Positions 49,872-58,973 of a DNA stretch of 64,000 nt are shown piece by piece. Under the pieces are notes generated by a model. It was not told the origin of the DNA and searched no databases. It worked only from the letters and a program-made list of their open reading frames with translations. Numbering within the stretch: the first letter of the stretch is position 1; every line of letters begins with the position of its first letter. Source of the DNA: Actinomycetota bacterium (GTDB lineage: Bacteria; Actinomycetota; Actinomycetes; Actinomycetales; Microbacteriaceae); NCBI GenBank assembly GCA_009704945.1, contig WLDG01000001.1, positions 83,631 to 147,630 of the forward strand, read 5' to 3'. The translations under genes were made by a program, and so were the position numbers.

Positions 49872-50361
49872 GGTTTTTGACTTTAGTAGTTAGCTCATCG
49901 AGAAGAGTTTTGATTGGGCGATTTCCAGTAAAAATGGTTAGCTGGGAGAGCTCTCGATACAACGGCAGACGAGCATTGTAGATTTCTGACCAGCGTTCAG
50001 GGTTATCCCGGAGAAGGGGCCTCTTAAACGGGTTAATTCGCTTTAGTACTGATTCAGCATTGGTGTCCAAGAACACTACTAGGTGGTCCTTCAAGGCAAT
50101 CCGGTTCGCCTCTCGCAAAACTACTCCGCCACCTGTGGCCACAACTCCGCCCTCGGCCAGCGCCTGACGGAGTGCGGCTTCTTCATAATTACGAAACACA
50201 TCCTCGCCCGAAGTTTCGAAGATCCTAGAAATAGAACCATGACTAATCTCGACAATTTTGTCTGTATCCGTGAAGGAAGTGGCTAGATTCTTTGCAAGCT
50301 TTTTGCCTAAGGTTGTTTTTCCGGCGCCCATGGGTCCGATTAATACGACGCATCGCATCAT
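49861..50361 (-). CDS. aroK: Shikimate kinase
   Basis: AroK phosphorylates shikimate at the 3-OH. The 166-residue P-loop kinase has [15 protein letters not shown] near residue 10, the substrate-binding DTDKIVE, and [12 protein letters not shown]. The adenine/lid region includes RPLLRDNPE. It overlaps aroC by 4 bases and aroB by 11. Confidence 0.98.
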   Translation of the reverse strand: MMRCVVLIGPMGAGKTTLGKKLAKNLATSFTDTDKIVEISHGSISRIFETSGEDVFRNYEEAALRQALAEGGVVATGGGVVLREANRIALKDHLVVFLDTNAESVLKRINPFKRPLLRDNPERWSEIYNARLPLYRELSQLTIFTGNRPIKTLLDELTTKVKNHGN

Positions 50362-51557
50362 TCAGGCTTTGCAATGCGCGACTGTAGCGTTGCAGGAATT
50401 GATGCGAGATAGCTTTCAAGATTGCGTTTTACTTCCGTAATTGAATCTCCGCCAAATTTCTCAAGGACAGCATCTGCTATTACTAGAGCAACCATGGCTT
50501 CAATAACAATTCCAGCCGCCGGCACCGCGCACACATCGCTACGTTGATGATGCGCGGTTGTCGCTTCACCGCTTGAAGTGTCTATTGTCTGCAAAGCCTT
50601 AGGTACTGTTGAAATGGGTTTCATCCCTGCTCTGACACGGATGACTTCACCATTACTCATGCCGCCCTCAATGCCCCCTGCTCGATCTGTCGATCTTTGA
50701 ACTAGGTTTTCGGCACGAATAATTTCATCATGCGCCAAGCTACCGCGCCTACGAGTGGTCTCAATCCCATCGCCAATCTCAACCGACTTGATTGCTTGAA
50801 CGCCCATCGCAACAGCAGCCAGACGTGAATCCAGACGACGATCCCAATGGACGTAAGAACCCAGACCTGGCGGGACTCCATAAACCAGAGTTTCAACAAC
50901 ACCGCCCAAGGTGTCGCCAGACGAGTGGCAATCATCAATTTCACTCACCATGGCCCTAGAAGCTTCGCTATCAAAGCAGCGAACAGGATCAGTGTCCAAT
51001 TTTTCTAAGTCCGACGGCATTGGCAGCTTGTCGGAAGTGTTTTGAATTGGACCGATTGCAACTGTGTGAGTAACTAACTTGATTCCCAACTGCGCCAAGA
51101 AGTTCTGGGCCACTCTGCCCAATGCAACTCTGGTAGCAGTCTCGCGAGCACTAGCTCTCTCCAAGACTGGTCTCGCTTCGTCAAATCCATACTTCTGCAT
51201 TCCCGTGAAGTCAGCGTGGCCAGGTCGTGGTCTTGTCAGCTTTGCGGCTCTGGCGCCGGTAAGTTCCTCTTCGTCAACGGGGGCAGCGCTCATTACGGTT
51301 TGCCATTTAGGCCACTCAGTATTGGCGATGCGAATCGCAATGGGTCCGCCTTGTGATAAGCCAAACCTCACGCCAGAGGAAATTGTTACTTCATCTTCTT
51401 CAAACTTCATCCTCGCCCCGCGGCCGTAACCAAGCCTTCTTCGAGCGAGAGCGGTTTGAATGTCTTCAACTAAAACAGGCACATCGGCAGGCAAGCCCTC
51501 CAGAACACCAATAAGTTCTGGTCCGTGCGATTCACCTGCTGTAAGCCAACGAAGCAT
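50358..51557 (-). CDS. aroC: Chorismate synthase
   Basis: AroC forms chorismate from EPSP with reduced FMN. The 399-residue protein shows [22 protein letters not shown] at the N terminus, [39 protein letters not shown], and [24 protein letters not shown] near the C terminus. Length is within the actinobacterial range. Its product feeds TrpE further along the same strand. It is 4 bases after aroE. Confidence 0.98.
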   Translation of the reverse strand: MLRWLTAGESHGPELIGVLEGLPADVPVLVEDIQTALARRRLGYGRGARMKFEEDEVTISSGVRFGLSQGGPIAIRIANTEWPKWQTVMSAAPVDEEELTGARAAKLTRPRPGHADFTGMQKYGFDEARPVLERASARETATRVALGRVAQNFLAQLGIKLVTHTVAIGPIQNTSDKLPMPSDLEKLDTDPVRCFDSEASRAMVSEIDDCHSSGDTLGGVVETLVYGVPPGLGSYVHWDRRLDSRLAAVAMGVQAIKSVEIGDGIETTRRRGSLAHDEIIRAENLVQRSTDRAGGIEGGMSNGEVIRVRAGMKPISTVPKALQTIDTSSGEATTAHHQRSDVCAVPAAGIVIEAMVALVIADAVLEKFGGDSITEVKRNLESYLASIPATLQSRIAKPE

Positions 51558-51561
51558 TTGA

Positions 51562-52311
51562 CTATTCTGCCAGCTCTAAGCTCGACTTCATCTGTTGATA
51601 GAGAACTTGTTCATTCTCAAAGGGTTGGAAGCTTCCGTTTACTAGCAATCGAAGCTGGCCGATCGCCTGCCAAATCAGCATTTCGATACCAGAGACATAC
51701 CCTTCAAATCCGGCAGGACTTGGTCGGCTATAGACCGCATCTAATAGCACCCCTGGACGAGGTGTAGATACGAGTTCAGGCAGAATGTCTGCTGGCAAGG
51801 TTGAAATCACCAGGTCGCAGTCAAGAACCTTTTCTATGTCAGCTGAAATAGCAGAGTATTTGAAGGTTAGATCTCCTAACGCGGCTTGATTTCTCCCCCA
51901 GAGCTTTACTTCCATACCCTCAAGAGCTACCAGAGCACTTCGGGCAGTTGCGCCAGTCCCTAGAACACCTACAGTCTTGAATTGCAAATGCTTTATTGCC
52001 TGATTGATGCCGAAGACATCCGTGTTATGTGCCACCCAACCAGACTGCGTCATAAGCAGATAGTTGGCACTAAGAGCCTTGTCAACAAATGTATCCGTAG
52101 CCTTTGCAATGCCAAGATACTGCTCTTTGAGCGGCATGGTCAGGGATAGCGCGTCAAAGCCTTCATGCGATGCAAGCCACGATTGAAGATGAGATACTTC
52201 ATACTTTTCAAATGTTGCCTCAAGACCTAAGGACTTCAGGGCAGTAAGTTGAATTACTGGGGATAGTGAATGTTCGATTGGTGAACCAAGAACAGCTAGT
52301 TTTTTAGTCAT
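51562..52311 (-). CDS. aroE: Shikimate dehydrogenase
   Basis: AroE reduces 3-dehydroshikimate with NADPH. I start at the ATG at 52309-52311 ([19 protein letters not shown]), 249 residues; the longer ORF track start lies in mltG. The substrate site SLSP, catalytic Lys in LSLTMPLKE and Asp in HNTDVFG are present, as is the NADP-binding [13 protein letters not shown]. The usual basic NADP patch after the Rossmann loop reads LWGRNQAAL. It overlaps mltG by 8 bases and is the first of five aro genes. Confidence 0.95.
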   Translation of the reverse strand: MTKKLAVLGSPIEHSLSPVIQLTALKSLGLEATFEKYEVSHLQSWLASHEGFDALSLTMPLKEQYLGIAKATDTFVDKALSANYLLMTQSGWVAHNTDVFGINQAIKHLQFKTVGVLGTGATARSALVALEGMEVKLWGRNQAALGDLTFKYSAISADIEKVLDCDLVISTLPADILPELVSTPRPGVLLDAVYSRPSPAGFEGYVSGIEMLIWQAIGQLRLLVNGSFQPFENEQVLYQQMKSSLELAE

Positions 52312-53353
52312 CCCAACCTGGATTCTCTCTGAGCCATTTTCGATAGAGCTCAACCGCTTTCTCATGCTCCCTAAGTGTCTCTGAGAAGATCGTTTCGCCC
52401 GTGTTCAGATTAATTGAAACAAAGAAAAGATAATTTCCTGGGGCTGGATTTAGAGCTGCCTCTATCGCTAGAGATCCGGGCGAGCTGATAGGGCCAGGGG
52501 GCAAACCAGCGTAGACGTAAGTGTTATAGGGATTTTCTTCATCCGCCAATCCCTGCTGAAAAGACTTTATCGACCCTTCGTAGTAATACTTAACCGTTGG
52601 ATCGGTCTGAAGAAGCATGCCTTGTTTCAGACGATTATTGAAGACAGTCGAAACCTTAAAGAAATCTTCCTTCAGTCGCGCCTCTTCTTGAATAATCGAC
52701 GCGAGAGTAACCAGGTCCAAGGAATCTTCGAGGTTAACTTCGAACCTTGCCAATTCTCGAATCATTCTCTGAGTCATCTGTTCAATGACCTCGGCCGCTG
52801 TTACATCAGGTTCAAATTGATAGGTCGCGGGAAAGAGATAGCCCTCAAGAGTGGGACCAGGGAAATCCTTGTTTGCCCTTTCAATAGCTTCTTCTAGATC
52901 CTGTCTTGACAGATTTAGTTCACTAATCAGCAAGGGAATAATCTGAGCGATTTGAAACCCTTCGGGAATAGTTACAGATGAAGTTATGGGGTCCGCATTC
53001 ATAAGAATCTTTAGCGCTTCTGCGCCGGGAATCTGAAGCGGAAATTCATAATGCCCGGGAAAAATCACTAGGTCTGATTGAAGCATGGGGCGATAAATTG
53101 CATCGAAACTCTTTACAACATCAGCTGCAACAAGTTTTCTTGCAACATCCTCCCCTAGGTCACCTTCTTCAATAACAATAATGACTGTTCCTTGGCCCTG
53201 GCCCGAATAATCCTCAATGGAGAATCTTGAGATCAGTGACTGAACCGCAGTGATTACAGGTTGACTCAGTGCGATGCCACCGAGAATAGCAAGCGCGAGA
53301 ACAAGGGCAACCTTCATGAGCCTTCGAGATTGAGGCTTAGTGGTCTGCTGCAA
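52304..53353 (-). CDS. mltG: Endolytic murein transglycosylase MltG
   Basis: MltG cuts nascent peptidoglycan strands at the membrane and is linked to strand termination. The 349-residue protein has one N-terminal membrane helix (about 13-35), a LysM-like region (VVIEEGDLGEDVARKLVAADVV) and the YceG catalytic domain with LASIIQEEARLKEDF (catalytic Glu), LLQTDPTVKYYY and YNTYVYAGLPPGPISSPG. Start is a TTG at 53353 with GGGGGAT as ribosome site; the internal ATG lacks good spacing. It overlaps ruvX by 17 bases and aroE by 8. Confidence 0.95.
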   Translation of the reverse strand: MQQTTKPQSRRLMKVALVLALAILGGIALSQPVITAVQSLISRFSIEDYSGQGQGTVIIVIEEGDLGEDVARKLVAADVVKSFDAIYRPMLQSDLVIFPGHYEFPLQIPGAEALKILMNADPITSSVTIPEGFQIAQIIPLLISELNLSRQDLEEAIERANKDFPGPTLEGYLFPATYQFEPDVTAAEVIEQMTQRMIRELARFEVNLEDSLDLVTLASIIQEEARLKEDFFKVSTVFNNRLKQGMLLQTDPTVKYYYEGSIKSFQQGLADEENPYNTYVYAGLPPGPISSPGSLAIEAALNPAPGNYLFFVSINLNTGETIFSETLREHEKAVELYRKWLRENPGWDD

Positions 53354-53774
53354 GATAATCCCCCAATCTCACTCCCAAGTTGTGTTTCGAAGCTATCGCG
53401 GACTCAACAATTAACCTAGCCGCCTCTGCGTCTATGAATGACTTAGATTCTTTGGATGACTTCCCTGCTGCTCTGGAGAGTTTCAAGGAGTGGGCACTAG
53501 TTAACCGTTCGTCAATTAGGTAAACATCAAGCCCGGTGTGCTCCGCTACGGCAGAAGCAAATTGCACAGCCGATTTAGTTGAATTGCTTTCTTGGCCAGA
53601 TAGAGAAAGGGGCAGGCCGACATAGATTCGTTCTGCACCTTTTTCGATACACAGTTCTTCAATTCGTTCGAGGCTTGAGTCTGCGGGGCAGGATTCAATT
53701 CCAAGAGCAAGCTCCCCCTGCCCAAGCGCTAAGCCAACGCGACTGAGGCCCGGGTCAACGCCGATGCAAATCAA
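53337..53774 (-). CDS. ruvX: Holliday junction resolvase-like protein RuvX (YqgF)
   Basis: A 145-residue RNase H-fold nuclease of the YqgF family, involved in 16S rRNA 5' processing in E. coli and proposed as a Holliday junction resolvase. It begins ICIGVDPGLSRVGLALG with the first catalytic Asp, has YVGLPLSLSG and LIDERLTSAHS with the second acidic site, and KSFIDAEAARLIVESAI with the last Asp/Glu. It overlaps alaS by 4 bases; alaS-ruvX-mltG is a widely conserved order. Confidence 0.95.
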   Translation of the reverse strand: MICIGVDPGLSRVGLALGQGELALGIESCPADSSLERIEELCIEKGAERIYVGLPLSLSGQESNSTKSAVQFASAVAEHTGLDVYLIDERLTSAHSLKLSRAAGKSSKESKSFIDAEAARLIVESAIASKHNLGVRLGDYLAADH

Positions 53775-56404
53775 GAAATAAGGCCCTTTGCAGCGTCTAT
53801 TGCTTTTTGAATCTTTGAAATGTTGACACCGCCAGCTTGGGCAAAATCGGCCTTACCCCCGCCGCCACCGCCAAGTACAGCTGCAGCGCTCTTAGCTAGA
53901 TTGCCGGCATTCATCAAAGATTGTGCTTCTTGGCCAAGCCCCACCATCACAATGGGCTTTTGATCAATGAGTGCTCCCAGAATGACCGCACTCTTGCTGC
54001 CGAGTTGATTACGAGCTGCTAGCACTACTTGCCTCAGCAGATCAGCGCTATCAATGTCGCTCAACAGTTTGGTAAGAACTGTGAATGAACCAATCGAACT
54101 TGCCTCGCCCAGGTATGAACTTATTTCGGACAATGCCTTCTTTGAACGCAGATCATCGAGTTGTTTCTGGGTTGAGCGAAGAAGTTCCAGAGAATCAGTA
54201 AAGCGAGACTCTAGTTCGTTCAGCGGAACCTTGAGTTCAGCGGTCAACCGTCGAAGAATTGAACGCTCTGCAACAAGAGTTCTTAGAGCTTCAATGCCAA
54301 CCTCTGCTTCAATGCGTCTAATGCCAGAACCCACCGAAGATTCCCCAGTAAGTGTTACTAGGCCAATTTGACTCGTCCTTGAAACGTGGGTGCCACCACA
54401 TAACTCCCTCGACCAAGGGCCACCAACTTGAACGACACGAACTAATTCATCGTAAGTTTCTCCGAATAGAGCAATGGCGCCCCAGTCCTTAGCATCAGGC
54501 AATGACATAAATTCAGCACTCACGGCTAAATCAGATCTAATTGCAAGATTAGAAACTTCTTCGATTTCGCTCTTGGTGGCATCGGAAAGAGCCTCGCCCC
54601 AAGCAAAATCGAGACGCATGTAGCCTGGTTTGTTATACGAACCTGACTGCAAGGCGTTCGGCCCTAATACCTGTCGCAGAGCAGCGTGGATAACGTGGGT
54701 AGCACTGTGAGCCTGGCACGCTCCGACTCGCCAATCCTGATTAACCCGGGTTTCGACGAGTTGTTCTTTGTTCACGGTCCCACTGACTACGCGTACCCTA
54801 TGAGAGAACAAACCCTTAACAGGTTTTTGAACATCCAACACCTCAAGCACAACTGTGCCGGCAACTATTTGACCAGCATCAGCAATCTGCCCACCTGATT
54901 CGGCATAAAGAGTTGTGCTGTCCAGGATTACTTCTCCAAGTTGACCCTGGTGTAGTTCACTAACGGCCTGCCCGTCATGAATCAAACCGATTACTTTGGC
55001 CTCAGCCTCCAGTTTTTCATACCCCAGAAAACGGGTTTCCCCCAGGCTGCGGAAATCACTGTAAACATCGAGATTTGTACTTGCTCTCTTGCTCTTTGCA
55101 TCAAGCTTGGCCCGATCGCGCTGTGCCTTCATAAGTTCATCGAACTTGGATCGATCGACTCTCTTGCCCTGTTCTTGAGCAATTTCAATCGTAAGGTCGA
55201 TAGGAAATCCGTAGGTGTCATGAAGCAAGAAAGCTATTTCGCCAGAAAGTTCTGACTTGGTCTTAGCAAGCTCCTCTTCAAGGACCTGGCTTCCGGCGTC
55301 GAGTGTCTTCCTGAATCCGTTCTCCTCAGCAAGCGCGGCCCTTAGCACCCGATCAAAGCTCTCCTCTAGTTCGGGATATGCTTCGGCCATTGCATTCTTG
55401 CTAGCGGTGAACAATCTCTCAAAACAGGGTTGCTCGATTCCCAGGAGTCTTAGAGCTCGAACGGATCTCCTTAGTAGTCTGCGTAAAACATAACCTCGGC
55501 CCTCATTTGATGGTGTAACACCATCACTCATTAACATCAGAGCTGAGCGAATGTGGTCCGCTATAACTCGCATCCTGACGTCGTCATCCGTGTTTGCCCC
55601 GTACTTTTTTCCACTTAATTCACTTGCAATATCAATTAGAGGTCGAACCTGGTCAATCTCGTAAATGTTTTCAACACCCTGGAGAAGAAAAGCTACTCTC
55701 TCGAGACCCATGCCTGTATCTATGTTCTTCTTGGGCAAATCCCCGAGAATTGGGAAGTCTTCCTTTGCTCCACCGTCACCGCGTTCATACTGCATGAACA
55801 CCAAATTCCAAATTTCGATGTAGCGATCCTCGTCAGCCTCTGGCCCACCCTCGCGACCGTAAGCAGGTCCTCGATCGAAATATATTTCTGAGCACGGCCC
55901 GGCAGGACCACGCTGACCAGTTGACCAGTAGTTGTCCTTCATTCCTCGCTTTTGGATGCGATCACGTGGAATAGATGTCTGCTCTAACCAATATCCGATG
56001 GACTCATCGTCATCTTCATAAACGGTTGCCCATAACTTTTCAGGGTCAAAACCCAACCCCCCATTTTCAACAGGCGAAGTTAGAAGCTCCCACGCGTATG
56101 CGATGGCTTCTTTTTTGAAGTAGTCGCCAAATGAGAAATTTCCATTCATTTGAAAGAAGGTGCCGTGGCGAGTGGTCTTGCCAACTTCTTCAATGTCTAA
56201 GGTCCTTACGCACTTCTGCACAGATGTTGCTCTGTCATAAGGGGCTGGTAGCACACCGGTCATGTACGGGATAAAAGGAACCATCCCTGCAACCGTGAAC
56301 ATTAGGTTCGGATCCTGGCTAATCAGAGACGCACTAGGTACAACTGTGTGATTCTTCGACTCGAAGAACTCAAGCCATCGCCGCTTGATTTCAGCGGTCT
56401 TCAT
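53771..56404 (-). CDS. alaS: Alanyl-tRNA synthetase
   Basis: AlaS charges tRNA-Ala and edits mis-charged Ser and Gly. The 877-residue protein has the class II catalytic domain (RWLEFFESKNHTVVPSASLI, MFTVAGMVPFIPYM, RNTFFQMNGNFSFGDYFK-like block), the editing domain with HSATHVIHAAL and CGGTHVSRTSQIG, and the C-Ala domain ending AAAVLGGGGGGKADFAQAGG. Length is normal for full-length AlaS. It directly follows a small membrane protein gene. Confidence 0.98.
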   Translation of the reverse strand: MKTAEIKRRWLEFFESKNHTVVPSASLISQDPNLMFTVAGMVPFIPYMTGVLPAPYDRATSVQKCVRTLDIEEVGKTTRHGTFFQMNGNFSFGDYFKKEAIAYAWELLTSPVENGGLGFDPEKLWATVYEDDDESIGYWLEQTSIPRDRIQKRGMKDNYWSTGQRGPAGPCSEIYFDRGPAYGREGGPEADEDRYIEIWNLVFMQYERGDGGAKEDFPILGDLPKKNIDTGMGLERVAFLLQGVENIYEIDQVRPLIDIASELSGKKYGANTDDDVRMRVIADHIRSALMLMSDGVTPSNEGRGYVLRRLLRRSVRALRLLGIEQPCFERLFTASKNAMAEAYPELEESFDRVLRAALAEENGFRKTLDAGSQVLEEELAKTKSELSGEIAFLLHDTYGFPIDLTIEIAQEQGKRVDRSKFDELMKAQRDRAKLDAKSKRASTNLDVYSDFRSLGETRFLGYEKLEAEAKVIGLIHDGQAVSELHQGQLGEVILDSTTLYAESGGQIADAGQIVAGTVVLEVLDVQKPVKGLFSHRVRVVSGTVNKEQLVETRVNQDWRVGACQAHSATHVIHAALRQVLGPNALQSGSYNKPGYMRLDFAWGEALSDATKSEIEEVSNLAIRSDLAVSAEFMSLPDAKDWGAIALFGETYDELVRVVQVGGPWSRELCGGTHVSRTSQIGLVTLTGESSVGSGIRRIEAEVGIEALRTLVAERSILRRLTAELKVPLNELESRFTDSLELLRSTQKQLDDLRSKKALSEISSYLGEASSIGSFTVLTKLLSDIDSADLLRQVVLAARNQLGSKSAVILGALIDQKPIVMVGLGQEAQSLMNAGNLAKSAAAVLGGGGGGKADFAQAGGVNISKIQKAIDAAKGLIS

Positions 56405-56611
56405 TTACTGCTTCTTGGTCGAAGGTCTTGATTTGGGTTTGTTGAGTTCAGCTTCGCGCTCTTTGTAGCCGTCCGCCACAGCGTTGCCAAACTCCTTTGC
56501 AGCACCAATTAGCTCTTCTGTCGCAGCTTTGACCTGGGGGTTGTCTTTAGCCTGAACAGCAGCAAACGCACCCAAGCCTAGGCCTACAACAAACCAACTT
56601 AATCTAGACAT
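56405..56611 (-). CDS. Small membrane-associated protein, unknown function
   Basis: A 68-residue protein with a hydrophobic N terminus (SWFVVGLGLGAFAAVQA), a helical middle (AATEELIGAAKEFGNAVADGYKERE) and a Lys-rich tail. Actinobacteria often have a short protein of this shape between the DUF948 gene and alaS (DUF6167 or YtxH-like). I cannot assign a function. It abuts both neighbours without a spare base, which argues that it is a real translated gene. Confidence 0.75.
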   Translation of the reverse strand: MSRLSWFVVGLGLGAFAAVQAKDNPQVKAATEELIGAAKEFGNAVADGYKEREAELNKPKSRPSTKKQ

Positions 56612-56962
56612 TTACTTCCTGCGCTTTCCGAGAATGGATGTGAAGCCTTGCAATACCCCAACAAGTTTAGTTATGGGAGCTCCAACTGAAGATGTGAAAA
56701 CGGCGACTAGCGAGTTGATGTTCTCCGTAACCTGCTCGACGTCTGCCGTGATGTTGTCAATTCGCTTCAGTTGCTTATTTGCCTCTGAGAGCGTTGTTTT
56801 GGCTTCACCTAACATTGGTTCAAATTCCGCGTTAAAGATTTGAACTGTACGAGTTGTTTCGTCAATTAGGCGACTGAGCTTGATCAAGGGCAGAGCAAGC
56901 ATTAGCACCAGCAGCAGCAATGCGCCGCTGATGATGACTACTGCTAGATCGCCGGCAGACAA
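56612..56962 (-). CDS. DUF948 membrane protein
   Basis: A 116-residue protein with one N-terminal membrane helix (about 7-27) and a long coiled-coil (TLSEANKQLKRIDNITADVEQVTENINSL), followed by a short C-terminal hydrophobic stretch ending GKRRK. This matches DUF948 proteins found next to rpsD and alaS in actinobacteria. The molecular role is not known. It follows rpsD by 5 bases and abuts the 68-residue gene. Confidence 0.85.
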   Translation of the reverse strand: MSAGDLAVVIISGALLLLVLMLALPLIKLSRLIDETTRTVQIFNAEFEPMLGEAKTTLSEANKQLKRIDNITADVEQVTENINSLVAVFTSSVGAPITKLVGVLQGFTSILGKRRK

Positions 56963-56967
56963 ACTAA

Positions 56968-57597
56968 TTACCTCGCTGCGTAATACTCAACCACCAGCTG
57001 TACTTCACAAATCACTGGTACTTCAGCACGCTTTGGTCGACGGACCAAAGTAGCCTGCAATTTGTCTAGCTGAACGGATAGGTACTCAGGGGTTGCGGCA
57101 TTAACATCGGCGTGACCACCGGCTGCAGCAACTTGGAAGGGCTCGGTCTTCTCGCTCTTGTCATGAACATGAATCATCTGACCTGGCTTAACACGGAAAG
57201 ATGGGCGGTCAACACGCGCTCCATCTACAAGTATGTGGCGGTGAACTACCATCTGGCGAGCTTGCGCCATTGTTCTAGCGAATCCAGAACGCAGGACAAG
57301 AGCGTCCAAGCGCATCTCTAGCAACTCAACCAAATTTTCACCGGTCAAACCATCTGTGCGCTTTGCTTCTTGGAAAGTCTTCCTTAGCTGTGCTTCTCTA
57401 ATTCCGTATTGAGCACGTAGGCGCTGCTTTTCGCGCAGACGAACAGCAAAGTCAGAATCTGATTTACGCTTGGTGCGGCCATGCTGACCGGGAGCATATG
57501 CACGCTTCTGCATGTACTTTCCAGCCTTTGGGGTTAGAGCAATCCCGAGCGCGCGTGATAGACGCGTCTTGCTTCGGGTTCTAGTTGTCTTAGACAA
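56968..57597 (-). CDS. rpsD: 30S ribosomal protein S4
   Basis: S4 starts 30S assembly by binding the 5' domain of 16S rRNA. I start it at the TTG at 57595-57597 (LSKTTRTRSKTRLSRALGIAL), 209 residues, with AGAGG 7 bases upstream; the ORF track adds MRGICL, which would include that ribosome site. The S4 RNA-binding domain (LEMRLDALVLRSGFARTMAQARQMVVHRHILVDG) is clear. No Cys zinc motif, so it is the zinc-independent form. It is the head of the long minus-strand run. A 60-base leader with a hairpin precedes it. Confidence 0.96.
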   Translation of the reverse strand: MSKTTRTRSKTRLSRALGIALTPKAGKYMQKRAYAPGQHGRTKRKSDSDFAVRLREKQRLRAQYGIREAQLRKTFQEAKRTDGLTGENLVELLEMRLDALVLRSGFARTMAQARQMVVHRHILVDGARVDRPSFRVKPGQMIHVHDKSEKTEPFQVAAAGGHADVNAATPEYLSVQLDKLQATLVRRPKRAEVPVICEVQLVVEYYAAR

Positions 57598-57632
57598 GCA
57601 AATACCTCTCAATTAGTTTCATTGGATTGTGT

Positions 57633-57655
57633 CGGGTCTCCAGCCGCTGAGCCCG
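57633..57655 (-). promoter_or_regulatory. Hairpin in the rpsD leader
   Basis: The leader between the rpsD promoter and its TTG folds as CGGGCTC-AGCGGCTG-GAGaCCCG: 7 base pairs with one bulged A and an 8-base loop. No T tract follows, so it is not an ordinary terminator. S4 controls its own translation in several bacteria through leader structures; this could be such a site, but that is inference with no known match. Confidence 0.3.
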
Positions 57656-57667
57656 GGCAACCTCGAA

Positions 57668-57697
57668 ATTCTAGCAGGGGCTTTGGTGGCTTGTCAC
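57668..57697 (-). promoter_or_regulatory. Promoter of rpsD
   Basis: GTGACA (57692-57697) and TAGAAT (57668-57673) are 18 bases apart on the minus strand, and the -10 is extended (TGCTAGAAT). The -35 box overlaps the stop of rarA. Start of transcription would be near 57661, about 64 bases before the rpsD start codon. It is the best promoter match I found by eye in the window, and it stands at the head of the 42-gene run. Confidence 0.6.
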
Positions 57698-58926
57698 TCC
57701 CCCGATAGTGCTTTGCGTATGGCTCTTAGACGCTCCGCGAGGGTCTTCTCATAGCCAATCTCACCAGGATTGAAGAGGCCTTTGGCTTCCGAATAGTGCT
57801 GCTTGACAATGCCTGCGGGGAAATCATGGGGATAGATGTATCCGATTGCGCCGGTGGATCTCAAGGGAGCAGGCACGGCAGGTGCGAACCCGTCCTTCAC
57901 CTGGGCAATTGCCTTATCAATAGCCAGGTAAACCGAGTTCGATTTAGGTGCAAGGGATAGGTAAACCGTTGCCTCGGCAAGGGGAATTCGACCTTCTGGC
58001 ATTCCTATTTTCTCTACAACCGAAGCAGCCGCTTCTGCAATCACAAGGGCATTCGGATCGGCTAATCCAATGTCTTCAGCAGCCAGAATCATTAATCTTC
58101 GAGCGATGAACCTGGGGTCTTCGCCTCCCACGATCATTCTCGCAAGATAGTGCAGTGCCGAGTCTGCATCCGATCCTCTTATTGATTTAATGAAAGCGCT
58201 GATGGTGTCGTAGTGCGAATCTCCACCGTCGTCATAAGCGAGCGCGTTCTGACTGACTGCCTTAACAATTTCTAGAGAAATCTGTTGGTTTGTTGAATTT
58301 GCGCTGGCTTCTAACAGAGAAAGTGCTCTTCTGGCGTCACCTGCAGAGATGCGAGCTATGAAATCAATTGCCTCTTCAGAAAACTTCGAGCTCTTGAGGA
58401 GGTAGTCAACATCCACAGCTCTCAGGAGTAATTGTTTTATGTCAGATTCTTCTAGAGGCTTCAGAGCAATGACGAGTGAACGAGAGATCAAAGGCTTGAC
58501 AACGCTAAATGACGGGTTCTCGGTAGTTGCGGCAACGAGTGTTATTACCCCCGACTCAACAGCTCCTAATAAAGCGTCCTGCTGCGACTTGCTGAAGCGA
58601 TGAATCTCATCAAGAAAAAGAACGGTCTGTTTTTCAAATGTCTGCAAGTCGGTTTTGGCGCGGTCAATTACTTCTCGAACTTGAGAGACAGAGGCACTTA
58701 TTGCACTGAGCTCAACGAAACGAGCCTTGCTGCTACTTGCAATGAGGCGAGCGATTGTGGTTTTGCCACTTCCAGGTGGCCCCCAAAGGATGATTGAGCT
58801 CAAACCCCGATTGAAGTCTCCGTTTACAAGCCTTGCGAGTGGGCCTCCCGGCTTTATTGCAGCATCTTGACCGACCACCTGTTCAAGGGAAGTAGGTCTT
58901 AGTCTTTCTGGTAGCGGGGAAACCAC
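57694..58926 (-). CDS. rarA: Replication-associated recombination protein A (RarA/MgsA)
   Basis: RarA is an AAA+ ATPase that acts at stalled replication forks. The 410-residue protein has Walker A WGPPGSGKTTIARLIA near residue 50, Walker B LFLDEIHRFSKSQQDALL, sensor AATTENPSF, and the C-terminal tetramerisation part (ARMIVGGEDPRFIARRLMILAAEDIG, YPHDFPAGIVKQHY). The GTG start (VSPLPERLRPTSLEQVVGQ) fits the family. It lies upstream of rpsD and diverges from the cyclophilin gene. Confidence 0.97.
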   Translation of the reverse strand: MVSPLPERLRPTSLEQVVGQDAAIKPGGPLARLVNGDFNRGLSSIILWGPPGSGKTTIARLIASSSKARFVELSAISASVSQVREVIDRAKTDLQTFEKQTVLFLDEIHRFSKSQQDALLGAVESGVITLVAATTENPSFSVVKPLISRSLVIALKPLEESDIKQLLLRAVDVDYLLKSSKFSEEAIDFIARISAGDARRALSLLEASANSTNQQISLEIVKAVSQNALAYDDGGDSHYDTISAFIKSIRGSDADSALHYLARMIVGGEDPRFIARRLMILAAEDIGLADPNALVIAEAAASVVEKIGMPEGRIPLAEATVYLSLAPKSNSVYLAIDKAIAQVKDGFAPAVPAPLRSTGAIGYIYPHDFPAGIVKQHYSEAKGLFNPGEIGYEKTLAERLRAIRKALSGE

Positions 58927-58945
58927 AAGTTGATTCTAGGCACTC

Positions 58946-58951
58946 TAGAAT
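58946..58951 (+). promoter_or_regulatory. Candidate -10 box of the cyclophilin gene
   Basis: TAGAAT lies in the short gap between the divergent rarA and cyclophilin genes and would start transcription near 58958. It overlaps the first ATG of the ORF track entry, which favours the downstream ATG at 58974. No good -35 box was found. Confidence 0.35.
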
Positions 58952-58973
58952 GGCAGCTCGGAAGGCATATCTA

